From positions 930,001 to 994,000 of the forward strand of contig NZ_JAMCCQ010000001.1 in assembly GCF_023370775.1 (NCBI RefSeq): 64,000 nucleotides of DNA, read 5' to 3'. This stretch comes from Marivita sp. GX14005 (lineage in GTDB: Bacteria; Pseudomonadota; Alphaproteobacteria; Rhodobacterales; Rhodobacteraceae). Position 1 is the stretch's first letter, and each line of letters opens with the position of its first letter. Below the pieces are notes generated by a model, which saw nothing but the letters and a program-made list of their open reading frames with translations, was not told the origin of the DNA and made no database searches. Positions 1 to 8,692 of the stretch are shown here, in pieces. A program made the translations under genes and the position numbers.

Positions 1-19
1 CGCCTCTCGAAAAGAGGCG
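1..19 (-). terminator. hairpin at window edge, possible ahcY terminator
   Basis: A perfect 7-bp stem (CGCCTCT / AGAGGCG) with a five-base loop lies 64 bases beyond the ahcY stop codon. It is in the right place to end the ahcY transcript. The bases that would form the following U-tract on the minus strand are outside the window, so an intrinsic terminator cannot be confirmed. Confidence 0.35.
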
Positions 20-82
20 CGTCATATCGGGCATTCCGGTCACGGGGAGCAATCACCGGGTTTGCGGCAATCGCCCAATGCC

Positions 83-1471
83 TCAATAGCGGTAATGTTC
101 GGGCTTGAACGGGCCTTCGGGTGTCACCCCGATATAGGCCGCCTGTTCGTCCGAAAGCTGCGTCAGCTTCACGCCGATCCGGCCCAGATGCAGACGCGCG
201 ACCTTTTCGTCCAGATGCTTGGGCAGGATGTAGACCTGATTTTCATACTGATCGCCGTTCTTCCACAACTCGATCTGCGCCAGCACCTGATTGGTGAAGC
301 TGGCCGACATGACGAAGGACGGATGCCCGGTGGCGTTGCCGAGGTTCAGCAAACGGCCCTCCGACAACAGGATGATGCGATTGCCCGAGGGCATCTCGAT
401 CATGTCCACCTGATCCTTGATGCGGGTCCATTTGTGATTGCGCAGGTTCGCGACCTGAATCTCGTTGTCGAAATGGCCGATATTGCCGACAATCGCCATG
501 TCCTTCATCTCGCGCATATGCTCGATGCGGATCACGTCCTTGTTGCCGGTGGTGGTGATGAAGATGTCGGCGGAGCCGACCACATCCTCCAGCAGAACCA
601 CTTCGAACCCATCCATCGCCGCCTGAAGCGCGCAGATGGGATCAGCCTCTGTCACCTTCACCCGTGCGCCCGCGCCCCGCAGCGATGCAGCCGAGCCTTT
701 GCCCACATCGCCATAGCCGCACACGACGGCAACCTTGCCGGCCATCATCGTGTCGGTGGCCCGGCGAATCCCGTCGACGAGGCTTTCCTTGCAGCCATAC
801 TTGTTGTCGAATTTCGACTTGGTGACAGAATCGTTCACGTTGATCGCCGGGAAAGGCAGTTGGCCCTTTTTGTGCAAATCGTAAAGCCGGTGCACGCCCG
901 TCGTCGTTTCCTCGCTGACGCCCTTGATCGCGTCGCGTGTCTTGGCGAACCAGCCGGGGGTTTCGGCCATGCGCTTCTTGATCTGCGCCTTGATAACCTC
1001 TTCCTCCTCGGATTGCGGCACGGAAAGCACATCTTCGCCCGCCTCCATCCGCGCGCCGAGCAGAATATAAAGCGTCGCATCGCCGCCATCGTCGAGGATC
1101 ATGTTCGCGCCTTCGGGAAACTGGAACGAGCGGTCGAGATAATCCCAATGCTCCTCAAGGCTTTGCCCCTTGATCGCGAAGACCGGCACACCCGCTTCGG
1201 CAATCGCCGCCGCCGCATGATCCTGGGTCGAGAAGATGTTGCACGACGCCCAGCGCACATCGGCGCCCAGCGCCACGAGCGTTTCGATCAGCACGGCGGT
1301 CTGGATCGTCATGTGCAGCGAGCCGACGATACGCGCGCCGGCCAGCGGCTTCGCCGCGCCATATTCCTCGCGGAGCGCCATCAGTCCCGGCATCTCGGTT
1401 TCGGCGATGTCCAGTTCCTTGCGCCCGAATTCGGCAAGCGAAATGTCTTTAACGATATAGTCCTTGGCCAT
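83..1471 (-). CDS. ahcY: adenosylhomocysteinase (S-adenosyl-L-homocysteine hydrolase)
   Basis: Cytosolic NAD-dependent enzyme that splits S-adenosylhomocysteine into adenosine and homocysteine. This relieves product inhibition of methyltransferases and feeds methionine recycling. The 462-residue protein is full length for the bacterial family. It has the Rossmann motif GYGDVGKG near residue 250, the conserved [11 protein letters not shown] stretch that carries the catalytic Lys/Asp region, and the characteristic C-terminal KPEHYRY that completes the neighbouring NAD site in the tetramer. The start is ATG. I looked for SAH and SAM/SAH riboswitch cores in the roughly 120-base leader and recognised none. 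In related Rhodobacteraceae ahcY lies near the regA locus, as here, although an HD-domain gene intervenes. Confidence 0.97.
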   Translation of the reverse strand: MAKDYIVKDISLAEFGRKELDIAETEMPGLMALREEYGAAKPLAGARIVGSLHMTIQTAVLIETLVALGADVRWASCNIFSTQDHAAAAIAEAGVPVFAIKGQSLEEHWDYLDRSFQFPEGANMILDDGGDATLYILLGARMEAGEDVLSVPQSEEEEVIKAQIKKRMAETPGWFAKTRDAIKGVSEETTTGVHRLYDLHKKGQLPFPAINVNDSVTKSKFDNKYGCKESLVDGIRRATDTMMAGKVAVVCGYGDVGKGSAASLRGAGARVKVTEADPICALQAAMDGFEVVLLEDVVGSADIFITTTGNKDVIRIEHMREMKDMAIVGNIGHFDNEIQVANLRNHKWTRIKDQVDMIEMPSGNRIILLSEGRLLNLGNATGHPSFVMSASFTNQVLAQIELWKNGDQYENQVYILPKHLDEKVARLHLGRIGVKLTQLSDEQAAYIGVTPEGPFKPEHYRY

Positions 1472-1591
1472 GCCCGGCTCCGATTGTCAACTCATTGGCT
1501 GCGGCACGTAGCACGCAGGCCCGCCCCCGGCAATGCGCCCGGTTTACAAGCCGCAAGGCGCCGATTACCCAAAGCGCAAAACGAGGTGACA

Positions 1592-2188
1592 ATGGCAAAA
1601 CCCCCGCGCGCATGGCAACGGATGCTGTCGGGCCGCAGGCTCGATCTGCTCGACCCGACCCCGGTGGATATCGAGATCGAGGATATCGCCCACGGCCTTG
1701 CCTTTGTGGCGCGCTGGAATGGGCAGACCTTCGGAGATTACGCCTATACGGTGGCGGAGCATTCGCTTCTGGTCGAAACGCTGTTCTCGCGGCTGTGCCC
1801 CAGGGCCAAACCGCGCGAGCGGCTGACAGCCCTGCTGCATGATGCGCCGGAATACGTGATCGGAGACATGATTTCACCTGTGAAAGCCGCGGTTGGCCCC
1901 GGTTACGGTGCGCTCGACGAGAGACTGACCGCCGCGATTCATCGCCGCTTCGGACTTGCGGCCGAAACGCCTGCACGCCTGAAGAAACAGATCAAGAAGG
2001 CAGACCGCATAAGCGCCTGGATGGAAGCCACCCAGATCGCCGGCTTCACACAAGCCGAAGCGGACAAATTCTTCGGCAAGCCCGACCATGCGCTGATCGC
2101 CAATTTAACGATCGTGCTACGCCCTCCCGTGGAGGTGCGCCAGGACTTCACCGCACGGCATGAAGCATTGCTCAAGCAGATGGGCTAG
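1592..2188 (+). CDS. HD-domain phosphohydrolase (YfbR-like)
   Basis: A 198-residue protein with the HD-superfamily metal-binding pattern: His57 (AEHSLL), His83-Asp84 (LLHDAPEYVIGD) and Asp138 (KKADRI). The spacing and the HDAPEYVIGD segment resemble the YfbR/5'-nucleotidase-type HD proteins, which hydrolyse (deoxy)nucleoside monophosphates; the substrate here is inferred only. The ATG at 1592 is chosen because a GAGGTG ribosome-binding site lies just upstream. The open frame continues far upstream, but that part is antisense to ahcY. The gene converges on regA with a 4-base gap and diverges from ahcY, so it sits where Rhodobacter capsulatus carries hvrA between regA and ahcY. Confidence 0.82.
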   Translation: MAKPPRAWQRMLSGRRLDLLDPTPVDIEIEDIAHGLAFVARWNGQTFGDYAYTVAEHSLLVETLFSRLCPRAKPRERLTALLHDAPEYVIGDMISPVKAAVGPGYGALDERLTAAIHRRFGLAAETPARLKKQIKKADRISAWMEATQIAGFTQAEADKFFGKPDHALIANLTIVLRPPVEVRQDFTARHEALLKQMG

Positions 2189-2192
2189 GACG

Positions 2193-2747
2193 CTACCGGG
2201 GCGACCGTTTCGCCAGTATTCGCTGCAAGGTGCGCCGATGCATGTTCAGCCTCCGCGCGGTTTCCGAGACGTTGCGGTCGCAAAGCTCATAGACACGCTG
2301 GATGTGTTCCCAACGCACGCGATCCGCGCTCATCGGGTTTTCGGGCGGCGGCGGCAGATCATCTCCCTTGGCGAGAAGCGCATTGGTGATATCGGTCGCG
2401 TCCGCGGGCTTGGACAGGTAATCCACCGCACCGATCTTCACCGCAGCCACGGCCGTTGCGATGGCGCCATAGCCGGTCAGAACAACAACACGGCTGTCGG
2501 GGCGCTTTTCCCGGATCACTTCGACAACGTCGAGCCCATTGCCATCCTCCAGCCGCAGGTCAACGACCGCATAGGCCGGGGGCCGCGCCGTCGCGATGGC
2601 CGATCCTGCCGTCACGGATTGTGCTGTCTCGACCTCGAAGCCGCGTTTCTCCATTGCCTTGGCGAAACGGCGCAGGAACGGTTCATCGTCATCGACAAGA
2701 AGGAGGCTTTTGTCTTCACCCAGGTCCTCGACAGTGCGCTCGCTCAC
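2193..2747 (-). CDS. regA: global redox response regulator RegA/PrrA/ActR
   Basis: Response regulator of the RegB-RegA two-component system, which in Rhodobacteraceae controls photosynthesis, respiration, CO2 and N2 fixation genes in response to redox state. The 184-residue protein has a receiver domain (about 14-125) with acidic residues Asp20/Asp21, phospho-acceptor Asp63 (VVDLRLEDGNG) and Lys113. A four-proline linker follows (about 131-134), then a Fis-type helix-turn-helix at 150-184 (SETARRLNMHRRTLQRIL). This layout is the hallmark of RegA/PrrA/ActR. It lies downstream of senC on the same strand and both are divergent from regB, the classic arrangement. The gene usually following regA in R. 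capsulatus (hvrA) is absent here. Confidence 0.95.
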   Translation of the reverse strand: MSERTVEDLGEDKSLLLVDDDEPFLRRFAKAMEKRGFEVETAQSVTAGSAIATARPPAYAVVDLRLEDGNGLDVVEVIREKRPDSRVVVLTGYGAIATAVAAVKIGAVDYLSKPADATDITNALLAKGDDLPPPPENPMSADRVRWEHIQRVYELCDRNVSETARRLNMHRRTLQRILAKRSPR

Positions 2748-2829
2748 CTTGATGTCCTTCCTTGAAAACCGAATTATCCGCCACTCATAATGGCGAAGTT
2801 TCGAACTTCAAAGGACAAATGGCGCTTAA

Positions 2830-3450
2830 TCAGCCGACGTCAAGAAAGCAGGCCGTGCGCTCCGCCACCTGATCCGGGGTCAGATCCCGCCGGAAGAACT
2901 CGACGAACCCTTCTTCGGGCAGAACGAGATAGGAGAAGGTCGAGTGATCGACGAGGTAGTAATCGTCATCCCCCGGCTGGCGGCTGAAATAGGTGCGATA
3001 CGCCTGGCTCGCTGCCTTCACCTGCTCTTCGGACCCGGTCAGCCCGATCATGTCCTCATGCATGTTGGCGGCGTAATCGCCCACCACTTCGGGTGTGTCG
3101 CGCTTCGGATCGACGGAGATGAACACCGGTCGCACGTCATAGCCCTGCTCGGCCAGAAGATCGACGGCTTCGGCATTACGCGCGGTGTCGAGCGGGCAGA
3201 CATCGGGGCAGAAGGTATAGCCGAAATACACGAGCGAAGGTTTGGTGATCACGTCCTCGTCGGTCACCGTTTCGCCCTCGGCATTGACCAGCGTGAACGG
3301 TCCGCCGATCTGGTCCGTGCCCCCGGCAACGCTCGTCGCACGACATTCGGCGTATTGATCGCCGCCGCTCGACGGGCCGGCGACATACCAGACAGCCCCG
3401 AGCAGAACGACCAGCGCAATGGCTCCCGACGCGATTGCCAAACGGTTCAT
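2830..3450 (-). CDS. senC: SCO1/SenC/PrrC copper chaperone
   Basis: Membrane-anchored periplasmic thioredoxin-fold protein that delivers copper to the CuA centre of cytochrome c oxidase. In Rhodobacter it also affects RegB/RegA signalling. The 206-residue protein has one N-terminal membrane segment (about 5-24), the copper ligands Cys81 and Cys85 in FCPDVCP, and the third ligand His169 (VDHSTF). The start at 3450 is chosen because it gives the expected short anchor; an in-frame extension runs 78 codons further and overlaps regB. It lies between regB and regA, with 82 bases before regA, so co-transcription with regA is likely. Confidence 0.94.
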   Translation of the reverse strand: MNRLAIASGAIALVVLLGAVWYVAGPSSGGDQYAECRATSVAGGTDQIGGPFTLVNAEGETVTDEDVITKPSLVYFGYTFCPDVCPLDTARNAEAVDLLAEQGYDVRPVFISVDPKRDTPEVVGDYAANMHEDMIGLTGSEEQVKAASQAYRTYFSRQPGDDDYYLVDHSTFSYLVLPEEGFVEFFRRDLTPDQVAERTACFLDVG

Positions 3451-3568
3451 GCGATCCTCTCTTTTGTCATCGCCGACAAAGCGCTTCTCATCGAAGGCAC
3501 CTTGCCTATGCTTCGCTGCTGTGGAGGTAAGGGTTTTACCTCGGAACGCAAGCGGCGAAAGGGCGCAG
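3451..3568. promoter_or_regulatory. regB/senC divergent control region with two inverted repeats
   Basis: These 118 bases separate the divergent senC and regB starts and must hold both promoters. Two inverted repeats are visible: TTTGTC (3463-3468) with GACAAA (3475-3480), and GAGGTAA (3524-3530) with TTACCTC (3536-3542). The second lies 27 bases before the regB ATG and could form a leader hairpin or be a dimeric regulator site. RegA autoregulation is known in relatives; whether either repeat is a RegA site is not shown by the sequence. Confidence 0.5.
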
Positions 3569-4954
3569 ATGACGCAAACGGAGTTCGGCCAGTTCCAGAA
3601 AAGGCAGCGCGGCAGCTTCATCCGTCTGCGCACGATGATCCTGCTGAGATGGATGGCCGTGACCGGCCAGTTCGCCGCCATCACGCTGGCCCAGTGGTTC
3701 TACAACCTGCGGCTCGAGCTTGGCCTGTGCTACCTCGCCATAGGTGTCTCGGTGCTCGGCAACCTCGTTGCGACCTTCAGCTTCCCGCAGAACAAGCGCC
3801 TGAACGAGGCCGAGAATTTCTCGATGGTGCTGTTCGATCTGTTGCAACTGTGTTTCCTTCTCTATCTCACCGGCGGGCTGCACAACCCGTTCACGATCCT
3901 CATCCTCGGCCCGGTGATCGTCTCGGCCACGATCATGACGCTGCGCTCCACCATCATCATCGGCGGGGTCGCTCTAGCCCTTGTTACGCTGATGGTGTTC
4001 TTTCACCTGCCCCTGCGTACCGAGCAGGGATTCATCCTGCGGATCCCGGATCTCTTCGTCTTCGGCCAATGGGTGGCGATCACCATCGCGGTCGTCTTCC
4101 TGTCGCTCTACGCGCGCAAAATCACCAATGAGATGAACGCGACCGCCGATGCCGTGGTCGCGGCGCAGCTCGCGTTGAGCCGAACGCAGATGCTCAACAA
4201 CCTGGGCGGTGTCGTGGCCGCTGCCGCGCATGAGCTTGGAACGCCGCTCGCGACGATCAAGCTGACAAGCTCCGAACTGATCGAGGATCTCGATGACAGG
4301 CCCGAACAACAGGACGATGCGCGCCTGATCCGCGAACAGGCGGACCGATGCCGCGATATCCTGCGCTCCATGGGTCGGGCGGGCAAAGAGGATCTGCAAA
4401 TCCGCAGCGCTCCGCTGCTCGAACTCATCCGCGAAGCCGCCGAGCCCCATATCGACAGGGGCAAGGACGTGCGGATCGCAGGAAAGGGCCCGAACGAAAC
4501 GGCCCTCGCGCCCGAGGCACAGCGCGTGCCGGAGATCATCCACGGTCTGCGCAACCTCATCCAGAACGCCGTCGATTTCGCCCGCTCGACCGTGTGGATC
4601 GATGTGAACTGGACTGAAACCGCCATCACGATCCGCATCATGGATGACGGTCCGGGCTACCCGACGAACATGCTTGGCCGGATCGGCGATCCGTTCATGC
4701 GCACACGCCGCAGCGACCGCGACCGGGCCGCCCGCCCGGAATACGAGGGCATGGGGCTTGGGCTTTTCATCGCCAAGACGTTGCTCGAACGCAGCGGGGC
4801 ACAGCTCGGCTTTTCCAACGCAGCCTACAAGGAAGCCAGCCATCCCGAAGCGCGCGGCGCGATGGTCGAGGTCACCTGGCCGCGCGAGGCGATCGTTCCG
4901 CCCGAACGCGCTCTCGGCGAAGGGATCGGTGAGAATCAGCCCTTCGATATCTGA
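3569..4954 (+). CDS. regB: redox sensor histidine kinase RegB/PrrB/ActS
   Basis: Inner-membrane sensor kinase that phosphorylates RegA. The 461-residue protein has about six membrane segments (22-180), including GGLHNPF at 102-108, the segment that binds ubiquinone in R. capsulatus RegB. The H-box is AAHELGTPLATIKL with phospho-acceptor His221. The redox-active cysteine is present as Cys261 in EQADRCRDILRSMGR. The ATPase domain has the N-box (LRNLIQNAVDFA), DDGPGYP and GMGLGLFIAKTLL. Both redox inputs known from RegB are therefore conserved. The ATG at 3569 matches the usual family length; the open frame extends 50 codons upstream without support. Confidence 0.95.
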   Translation: MTQTEFGQFQKRQRGSFIRLRTMILLRWMAVTGQFAAITLAQWFYNLRLELGLCYLAIGVSVLGNLVATFSFPQNKRLNEAENFSMVLFDLLQLCFLLYLTGGLHNPFTILILGPVIVSATIMTLRSTIIIGGVALALVTLMVFFHLPLRTEQGFILRIPDLFVFGQWVAITIAVVFLSLYARKITNEMNATADAVVAAQLALSRTQMLNNLGGVVAAAAHELGTPLATIKLTSSELIEDLDDRPEQQDDARLIREQADRCRDILRSMGRAGKEDLQIRSAPLLELIREAAEPHIDRGKDVRIAGKGPNETALAPEAQRVPEIIHGLRNLIQNAVDFARSTVWIDVNWTETAITIRIMDDGPGYPTNMLGRIGDPFMRTRRSDRDRAARPEYEGMGLGLFIAKTLLERSGAQLGFSNAAYKEASHPEARGAMVEVTWPREAIVPPERALGEGIGENQPFDI

Positions 4955-5032
4955 AACGGCGATCGGAAATTAACCAACTGTTAAGCCGGAGCGTGTTTGA
5001 TTGCGCGGAACGGTTGTCTTGCAGGTGGCGCG

Positions 5033-6535
5033 ATGGATTCTCTTGTTCTGGTTTCGGCTTTGATCGGTCTGGCCTGCGCCGGCCTGACGGTGGCGGTCCT
5101 GCTCACGGCCCGCAGGCCCGGTCGTGAACCGATGGCGGACTTGTCGCAGAGTATCGCGCTCGTTTTCGACGGCGACAGGCTGATCGACGCGGATGATGCG
5201 ATCTGGCCGCTTCTCCCGGATGACGCCGAACCGCCCGATTGGCACACCGTGCGCAGCACGCTTGCCGGGATCGCGCCCGGCCTTCCGATGTCGCTCGATG
5301 CGCCGCCTGATGCGCAAGCGGACGGGCCGGCCGTTTCCATGACCTGTTTCGGCAAGCGAACGCGCATCGATCTTTCACCGGCGCCGACGCGCAAGCAGGA
5401 TTGGTTCACCGCCCGGCGCCGCGAAATCGCCGCGCGGCAGGCGCAGCCGGCGCTCGATCACTCACCGAACCCGATCTGGTCTCTCGATGGCAGCGGCCGC
5501 TTTCTTTGGGGCAATGAGGCGTTCGACAAGCTGTCGCGCAAGCATGGCGGGCCGGCGCAATGCGCAGCGAAGATCGCCTCGCATCTTGGCGACCTGCGCG
5601 GCCTGAACGCCGAACGCGTCTGCCTGCCGGACGGCATCGCGCGGCATGACCGCTGGTTCGAAGTGACCCAGCGCCAGACCGATACCGGCATCCTGCATTT
5701 CGCAACCGCCGTCGATGCGGTGGTTCAGGCCGAAGAGGCGCAACGCAACTTCGTTCAGACATTGTCCAAGACCTTTGCCAACCTGACCACGGGCCTCGCG
5801 ATTTTCGACCGCGACAGGCGTCTGGCGCTTTTCAACCCGGCACTTATCGACCTCAGCGGCTTGCCCGTCGATTTCTTGAGCGGGCGGCCGAACCTGTTCG
5901 AATTCTTCGACAAGCTGCGCGAACGTCAGTTCATGCCGGAGCCGAAGAACATCAGCGATTGGCGCGAACGCATGGCCAAGCTTGTCGCCGCTGCAAGCGA
6001 TGATCGTTTCCGCGAGACATGGAACCTTGCCGGTGGTCAGACCTTCGATGTCACCGGGCGCCCCTACCCGGACGGGGCCATCGCCTTCCTGTTCAACGAT
6101 ATCACCGCAGAGGTTTCCCTGACCCGCGGCTTCCGCACCGAACTCGAAACGATGCAATCGACGATCGACGCGATGGAGGACGCGGTTGCCGTGTTCAACC
6201 AGCAGGGCGTCCTGACGGTCTGCAACAGCGCCTTCCGGCAGATGTGGAACGTCGATCCGGACAGCTGCATCGTTGAAGCGACGATTGGCGATGCCACGCA
6301 AGATTGGAAAGCCGCCTTTCACCCCAGCCCGGTCTGGTCCGAATTGCGCGATTTCGTCACCAATGCCACCGAACGCGCAAGCTGGGACACCGAACTGCGC
6401 GCCAAGGACGGGCGCGAAGTGATCTGCCGGGTCGATCCGATCTGTTTCGGCGCCACGCTGATCCGATTCTGCCCGCCCTCGAACCTCCGCCTGCCCCGCC
6501 CGGACTCCGAGCCGCTGCAAATCGTATCCGGCTGA
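5033..6535 (+). CDS. membrane-anchored multi-PAS protein without kinase domain
   Basis: A 500-residue protein with one N-terminal membrane segment (about 3-25), followed by three PAS-like regions (roughly 135-215, 240-355 and 370-490). A helical linker (AEEAQRNFVQTLSKTFANL) precedes the second. The FDRDRRLALFNPAL and LPVDFLSGRPNLFEFFDKLRER stretches resemble PAS segments of alphaproteobacterial PAS histidine kinases of the DivL kind. The protein stops after the last PAS region: I find no H-box, ATPase, GGDEF, EAL or DNA-binding domain. Start ATG 5033 follows an AGGTGG site. It lies 78 bases after regB and just before tsaE. It may be a sensory adaptor or a kinase that has lost its output domain; function unknown. 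Confidence 0.75.
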   Translation: MDSLVLVSALIGLACAGLTVAVLLTARRPGREPMADLSQSIALVFDGDRLIDADDAIWPLLPDDAEPPDWHTVRSTLAGIAPGLPMSLDAPPDAQADGPAVSMTCFGKRTRIDLSPAPTRKQDWFTARRREIAARQAQPALDHSPNPIWSLDGSGRFLWGNEAFDKLSRKHGGPAQCAAKIASHLGDLRGLNAERVCLPDGIARHDRWFEVTQRQTDTGILHFATAVDAVVQAEEAQRNFVQTLSKTFANLTTGLAIFDRDRRLALFNPALIDLSGLPVDFLSGRPNLFEFFDKLRERQFMPEPKNISDWRERMAKLVAAASDDRFRETWNLAGGQTFDVTGRPYPDGAIAFLFNDITAEVSLTRGFRTELETMQSTIDAMEDAVAVFNQQGVLTVCNSAFRQMWNVDPDSCIVEATIGDATQDWKAAFHPSPVWSELRDFVTNATERASWDTELRAKDGREVICRVDPICFGATLIRFCPPSNLRLPRPDSEPLQIVSG

Positions 6536-6579
6536 CAAAGCCGCCTTGCGACCGCTGGCATGGCGGGTAAGTTGCCGCC

Positions 6580-7053
6580 ATGACGGATCACCACGCGACC
6601 TTTGCATCCTCTTCCCCCGACGATACCGCACGGCTCGCCCGGCGGCTCGGCGCGCGTCTTGTCGCGGGCGATAGCCTTCTGCTGTCCGGCGGGATCGGGG
6701 CCGGCAAAAGCCACTTCGCCCGCGCGCTGATCCTTTCGCGCCTTGCCGAGCCCGAAGATGTGCCGTCCCCGACCTTCACCCTGGTGCAGACATACGATCT
6801 TCCCGATGCCGAATTGTGGCACGCCGATCTCTACCGCCTGGCCGATCCCGACCAGATCGTCGAACTGGGACTGATGGACGCGTTTCAAACGGCCATCTGC
6901 CTTGTCGAATGGCCGGACAGGCTCGGCGATCTCGCCCCACAGGATGCGCTGCGGATCGGTCTTGCCGACAGCGCTCAGGATGACAGCCGCCGGATCGATC
7001 TGGACTGGAGCGCCGGGAAATGGACCGGCCGCATCGCGGATGTGATGGGATGA
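6580..7053 (+). CDS. tsaE: tRNA t6A37 biosynthesis ATPase TsaE
   Basis: ATPase of the TsaBDE complex that makes N6-threonylcarbamoyladenosine at position 37 of ANN-decoding tRNAs. The 157-residue protein has the P-loop SGGIGAGKS (about 36-44), SPTFTLV, HADLYRL and the family motif VEWPDRL. The length is normal. Its stop overlaps the amgK start by 4 bases (ATGA), so the two are probably translationally coupled. Confidence 0.94.
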   Translation: MTDHHATFASSSPDDTARLARRLGARLVAGDSLLLSGGIGAGKSHFARALILSRLAEPEDVPSPTFTLVQTYDLPDAELWHADLYRLADPDQIVELGLMDAFQTAICLVEWPDRLGDLAPQDALRIGLADSAQDDSRRIDLDWSAGKWTGRIADVMG

Positions 7054-8027
7054 ACGGGATCGAGCCGTTTCTCGAGGCGCATGGCTGGGCGCAAGCACAG
7101 CGTGACCCGCTCGCGGGCGATGCGTCGTCCAGACGCTATGTCAGACTGCGCTCCGGTGAAACCGGCGCCATCCTGATGGTCGATCCCGCCGATGACACCG
7201 CACGCTTCGCCCGCATCGCGGATCACTTGCTCGCCTCAGGCCTCTCCGCCCCGCGCATCATCGCCCAGGCGCCTGGGTTGATGCTGATCGAGGATTTCGG
7301 CGATGCGCAATTCGCGCGCGCGATGGAAGAAAGGCCCGCGATGGAAACGCCGCTCTATCGCGCGGCGGTCGATGTGCTGGCGCATCTCGACGACACGCCA
7401 CCGCCGCAAGGGCTCGTTGAGGCTGATGCGGAGTATCTCGGCGGTCTCATCGAACCGCTTTTTACCGACTACATCCCCGCACTCGGCGGCAACGCCGCCG
7501 ATCCGAAGCCGCTTACCTCTGCACTCACCGAATGTCTGGCAAAGCATCTGCCGCAAAAGATCGTGTTGATCCTGAGGGATTTCCACGCGGAAAACATGAT
7601 CTGGCTGCCCCAGCGCGAAGGAGTGCGCCGCGTCGGGCTGCTCGATTTCCAGGACGCGCTCGCCGGGCCGCCGGTCTACGATCTGGTCTCCATGCTGCAG
7701 GACGCGCGGCGCGACGTGACCGCAGAGGCGCAAAGCGCCGCGATCAGGCACTACGCGATCCAGACCGGCAGGGAAGAAGCCGATATCCAGCCTCTCTATC
7801 ACCTTCTGGGTCTGCAACGGAACCTGCGGATTCTGGGAATCTTCGCCCGTCTTGCGCGCACCTCTCACAAACCGGCCTATCTCCGCTTGATTCCGCGCGT
7901 CTGGGCATATGTCCAGACCAGTCTGAACAGCCCCGTCGCCGTGGAACTGGCACCGCTCGCCCGTCCGATCCTGCCCGAACCCACCCAAGACCGATTGCAG
8001 AAAGCCGCGACATGCCCGACACCGTGA
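7050..8027 (+). CDS. amgK: N-acetylmuramate/N-acetylglucosamine kinase AmgK
   Basis: Aminoglycoside-phosphotransferase-fold kinase that phosphorylates the anomeric hydroxyl of N-acetylmuramic acid in the peptidoglycan-recycling shortcut to UDP-MurNAc known from Pseudomonas. The 325-residue protein has the APH catalytic loop DFHAEN (within LILRDFHAENMIWLP) and the metal-binding segment LLDFQDALAGPPVYDLVSM. The assignment to AmgK rather than a generic phosphotransferase rests mainly on the directly following murU-like gene, which overlaps by 16 bases. The start ATG at 7050 overlaps the tsaE stop. Confidence 0.85.
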   Translation: MNGIEPFLEAHGWAQAQRDPLAGDASSRRYVRLRSGETGAILMVDPADDTARFARIADHLLASGLSAPRIIAQAPGLMLIEDFGDAQFARAMEERPAMETPLYRAAVDVLAHLDDTPPPQGLVEADAEYLGGLIEPLFTDYIPALGGNAADPKPLTSALTECLAKHLPQKIVLILRDFHAENMIWLPQREGVRRVGLLDFQDALAGPPVYDLVSMLQDARRDVTAEAQSAAIRHYAIQTGREEADIQPLYHLLGLQRNLRILGIFARLARTSHKPAYLRLIPRVWAYVQTSLNSPVAVELAPLARPILPEPTQDRLQKAATCPTP

Positions 8028-8692
8028 TGCTTTTCGCCGCCGGGTTCGGCACACGCATGGGCGCGCTTACCGAGGACCGTCCCAAACCCCTGATCGAGGT
8101 CGCTGGAACGCCGCTCATTGACCATGCGCTCAGGCTTGCGCGCGCGATTACGCCACGAAAAATCGTCACGAACGCGCATTACAGAGCCGAACAGATTATC
8201 GATCACCTGTCGGGGCAGCAGGTCGAAGTTCTGGTCGAATCTCCGAAAATTCTCGATACCGGCGGCGGGCTGAAGGCCGCGCTGCCGCTCCTCGATGCCG
8301 AAGCGGTCTTTACCATGAACACCGATGCGATCTGGAAAGGGCCGAACCCGTTTGCCTTGCTCCATGACGCGTGGCAGGACGATATGAAAGCGCTTCTGCT
8401 CTGCGTTCCATGCGAACGCGCTGCCGGGCATGACGCGCGCGGCGATCTGGATATTCTGCCGGACGGACGGGCTGTCTGGGGCACAAAGACGGTTTTTACC
8501 GGCCTTCAGATCATTCGCACCGATATCGTGGCCAACCATCCAGCCTCCGTCTTTTCGCTCAAGGCGATCTGGGACGATCTCGAAGCTGACGGCACGCTGC
8601 GCGCTATCGCCTATCCCGGCCAATGGTGCGATGTCGGTCACCCCGAGGGCATCGCGCTGGCAGAAGCGTTGTTGGACGATCCCGATGTTTGA
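8012..8692 (+). CDS. murU: N-acetylmuramate alpha-1-phosphate uridylyltransferase MurU
   Basis: Nucleotidyltransferase that converts MurNAc-1-phosphate to UDP-MurNAc, bypassing de novo synthesis by MurA/MurB. The 226-residue protein has the nucleotidyltransferase signature AAGFGTRMG near the N-terminus, DRPKPLIEVAG, the metal-binding NTD (VFTMNTDAIW) and a C-terminal WCDVGHPEG segment. The length is normal for MurU. The ATG at 8012 lies within the end of amgK, and the stop overlaps the addB start by 8 bases, so it is embedded in a tightly coupled operon. A related sugar-phosphate nucleotidyltransferase cannot be excluded, but pairing with amgK favours this call. Confidence 0.86.
   Translation: MPDTVMLFAAGFGTRMGALTEDRPKPLIEVAGTPLIDHALRLARAITPRKIVTNAHYRAEQIIDHLSGQQVEVLVESPKILDTGGGLKAALPLLDAEAVFTMNTDAIWKGPNPFALLHDAWQDDMKALLLCVPCERAAGHDARGDLDILPDGRAVWGTKTVFTGLQIIRTDIVANHPASVFSLKAIWDDLEADGTLRAIAYPGQWCDVGHPEGIALAEALLDDPDV

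Noticed and set aside
62-1591. Long open frame on the plus strand, continuous with the HD hydrolase and antisense to ahcY
   Set aside because: It mirrors the ahcY codons in a GC-rich gene; the translation has no family features until the ATG at 1592, which has its own ribosome-binding site.
1472-1591. Possible SAH or SAM/SAH riboswitch before ahcY
   Set aside because: I compared the leader with the core strings I remember for both classes and found no convincing match or pairing pattern.
5462-6631. 389-codon minus-strand frame antisense to the PAS gene
   Set aside because: Arises from codon bias of the real gene; no recognisable domain and no initiation signal.
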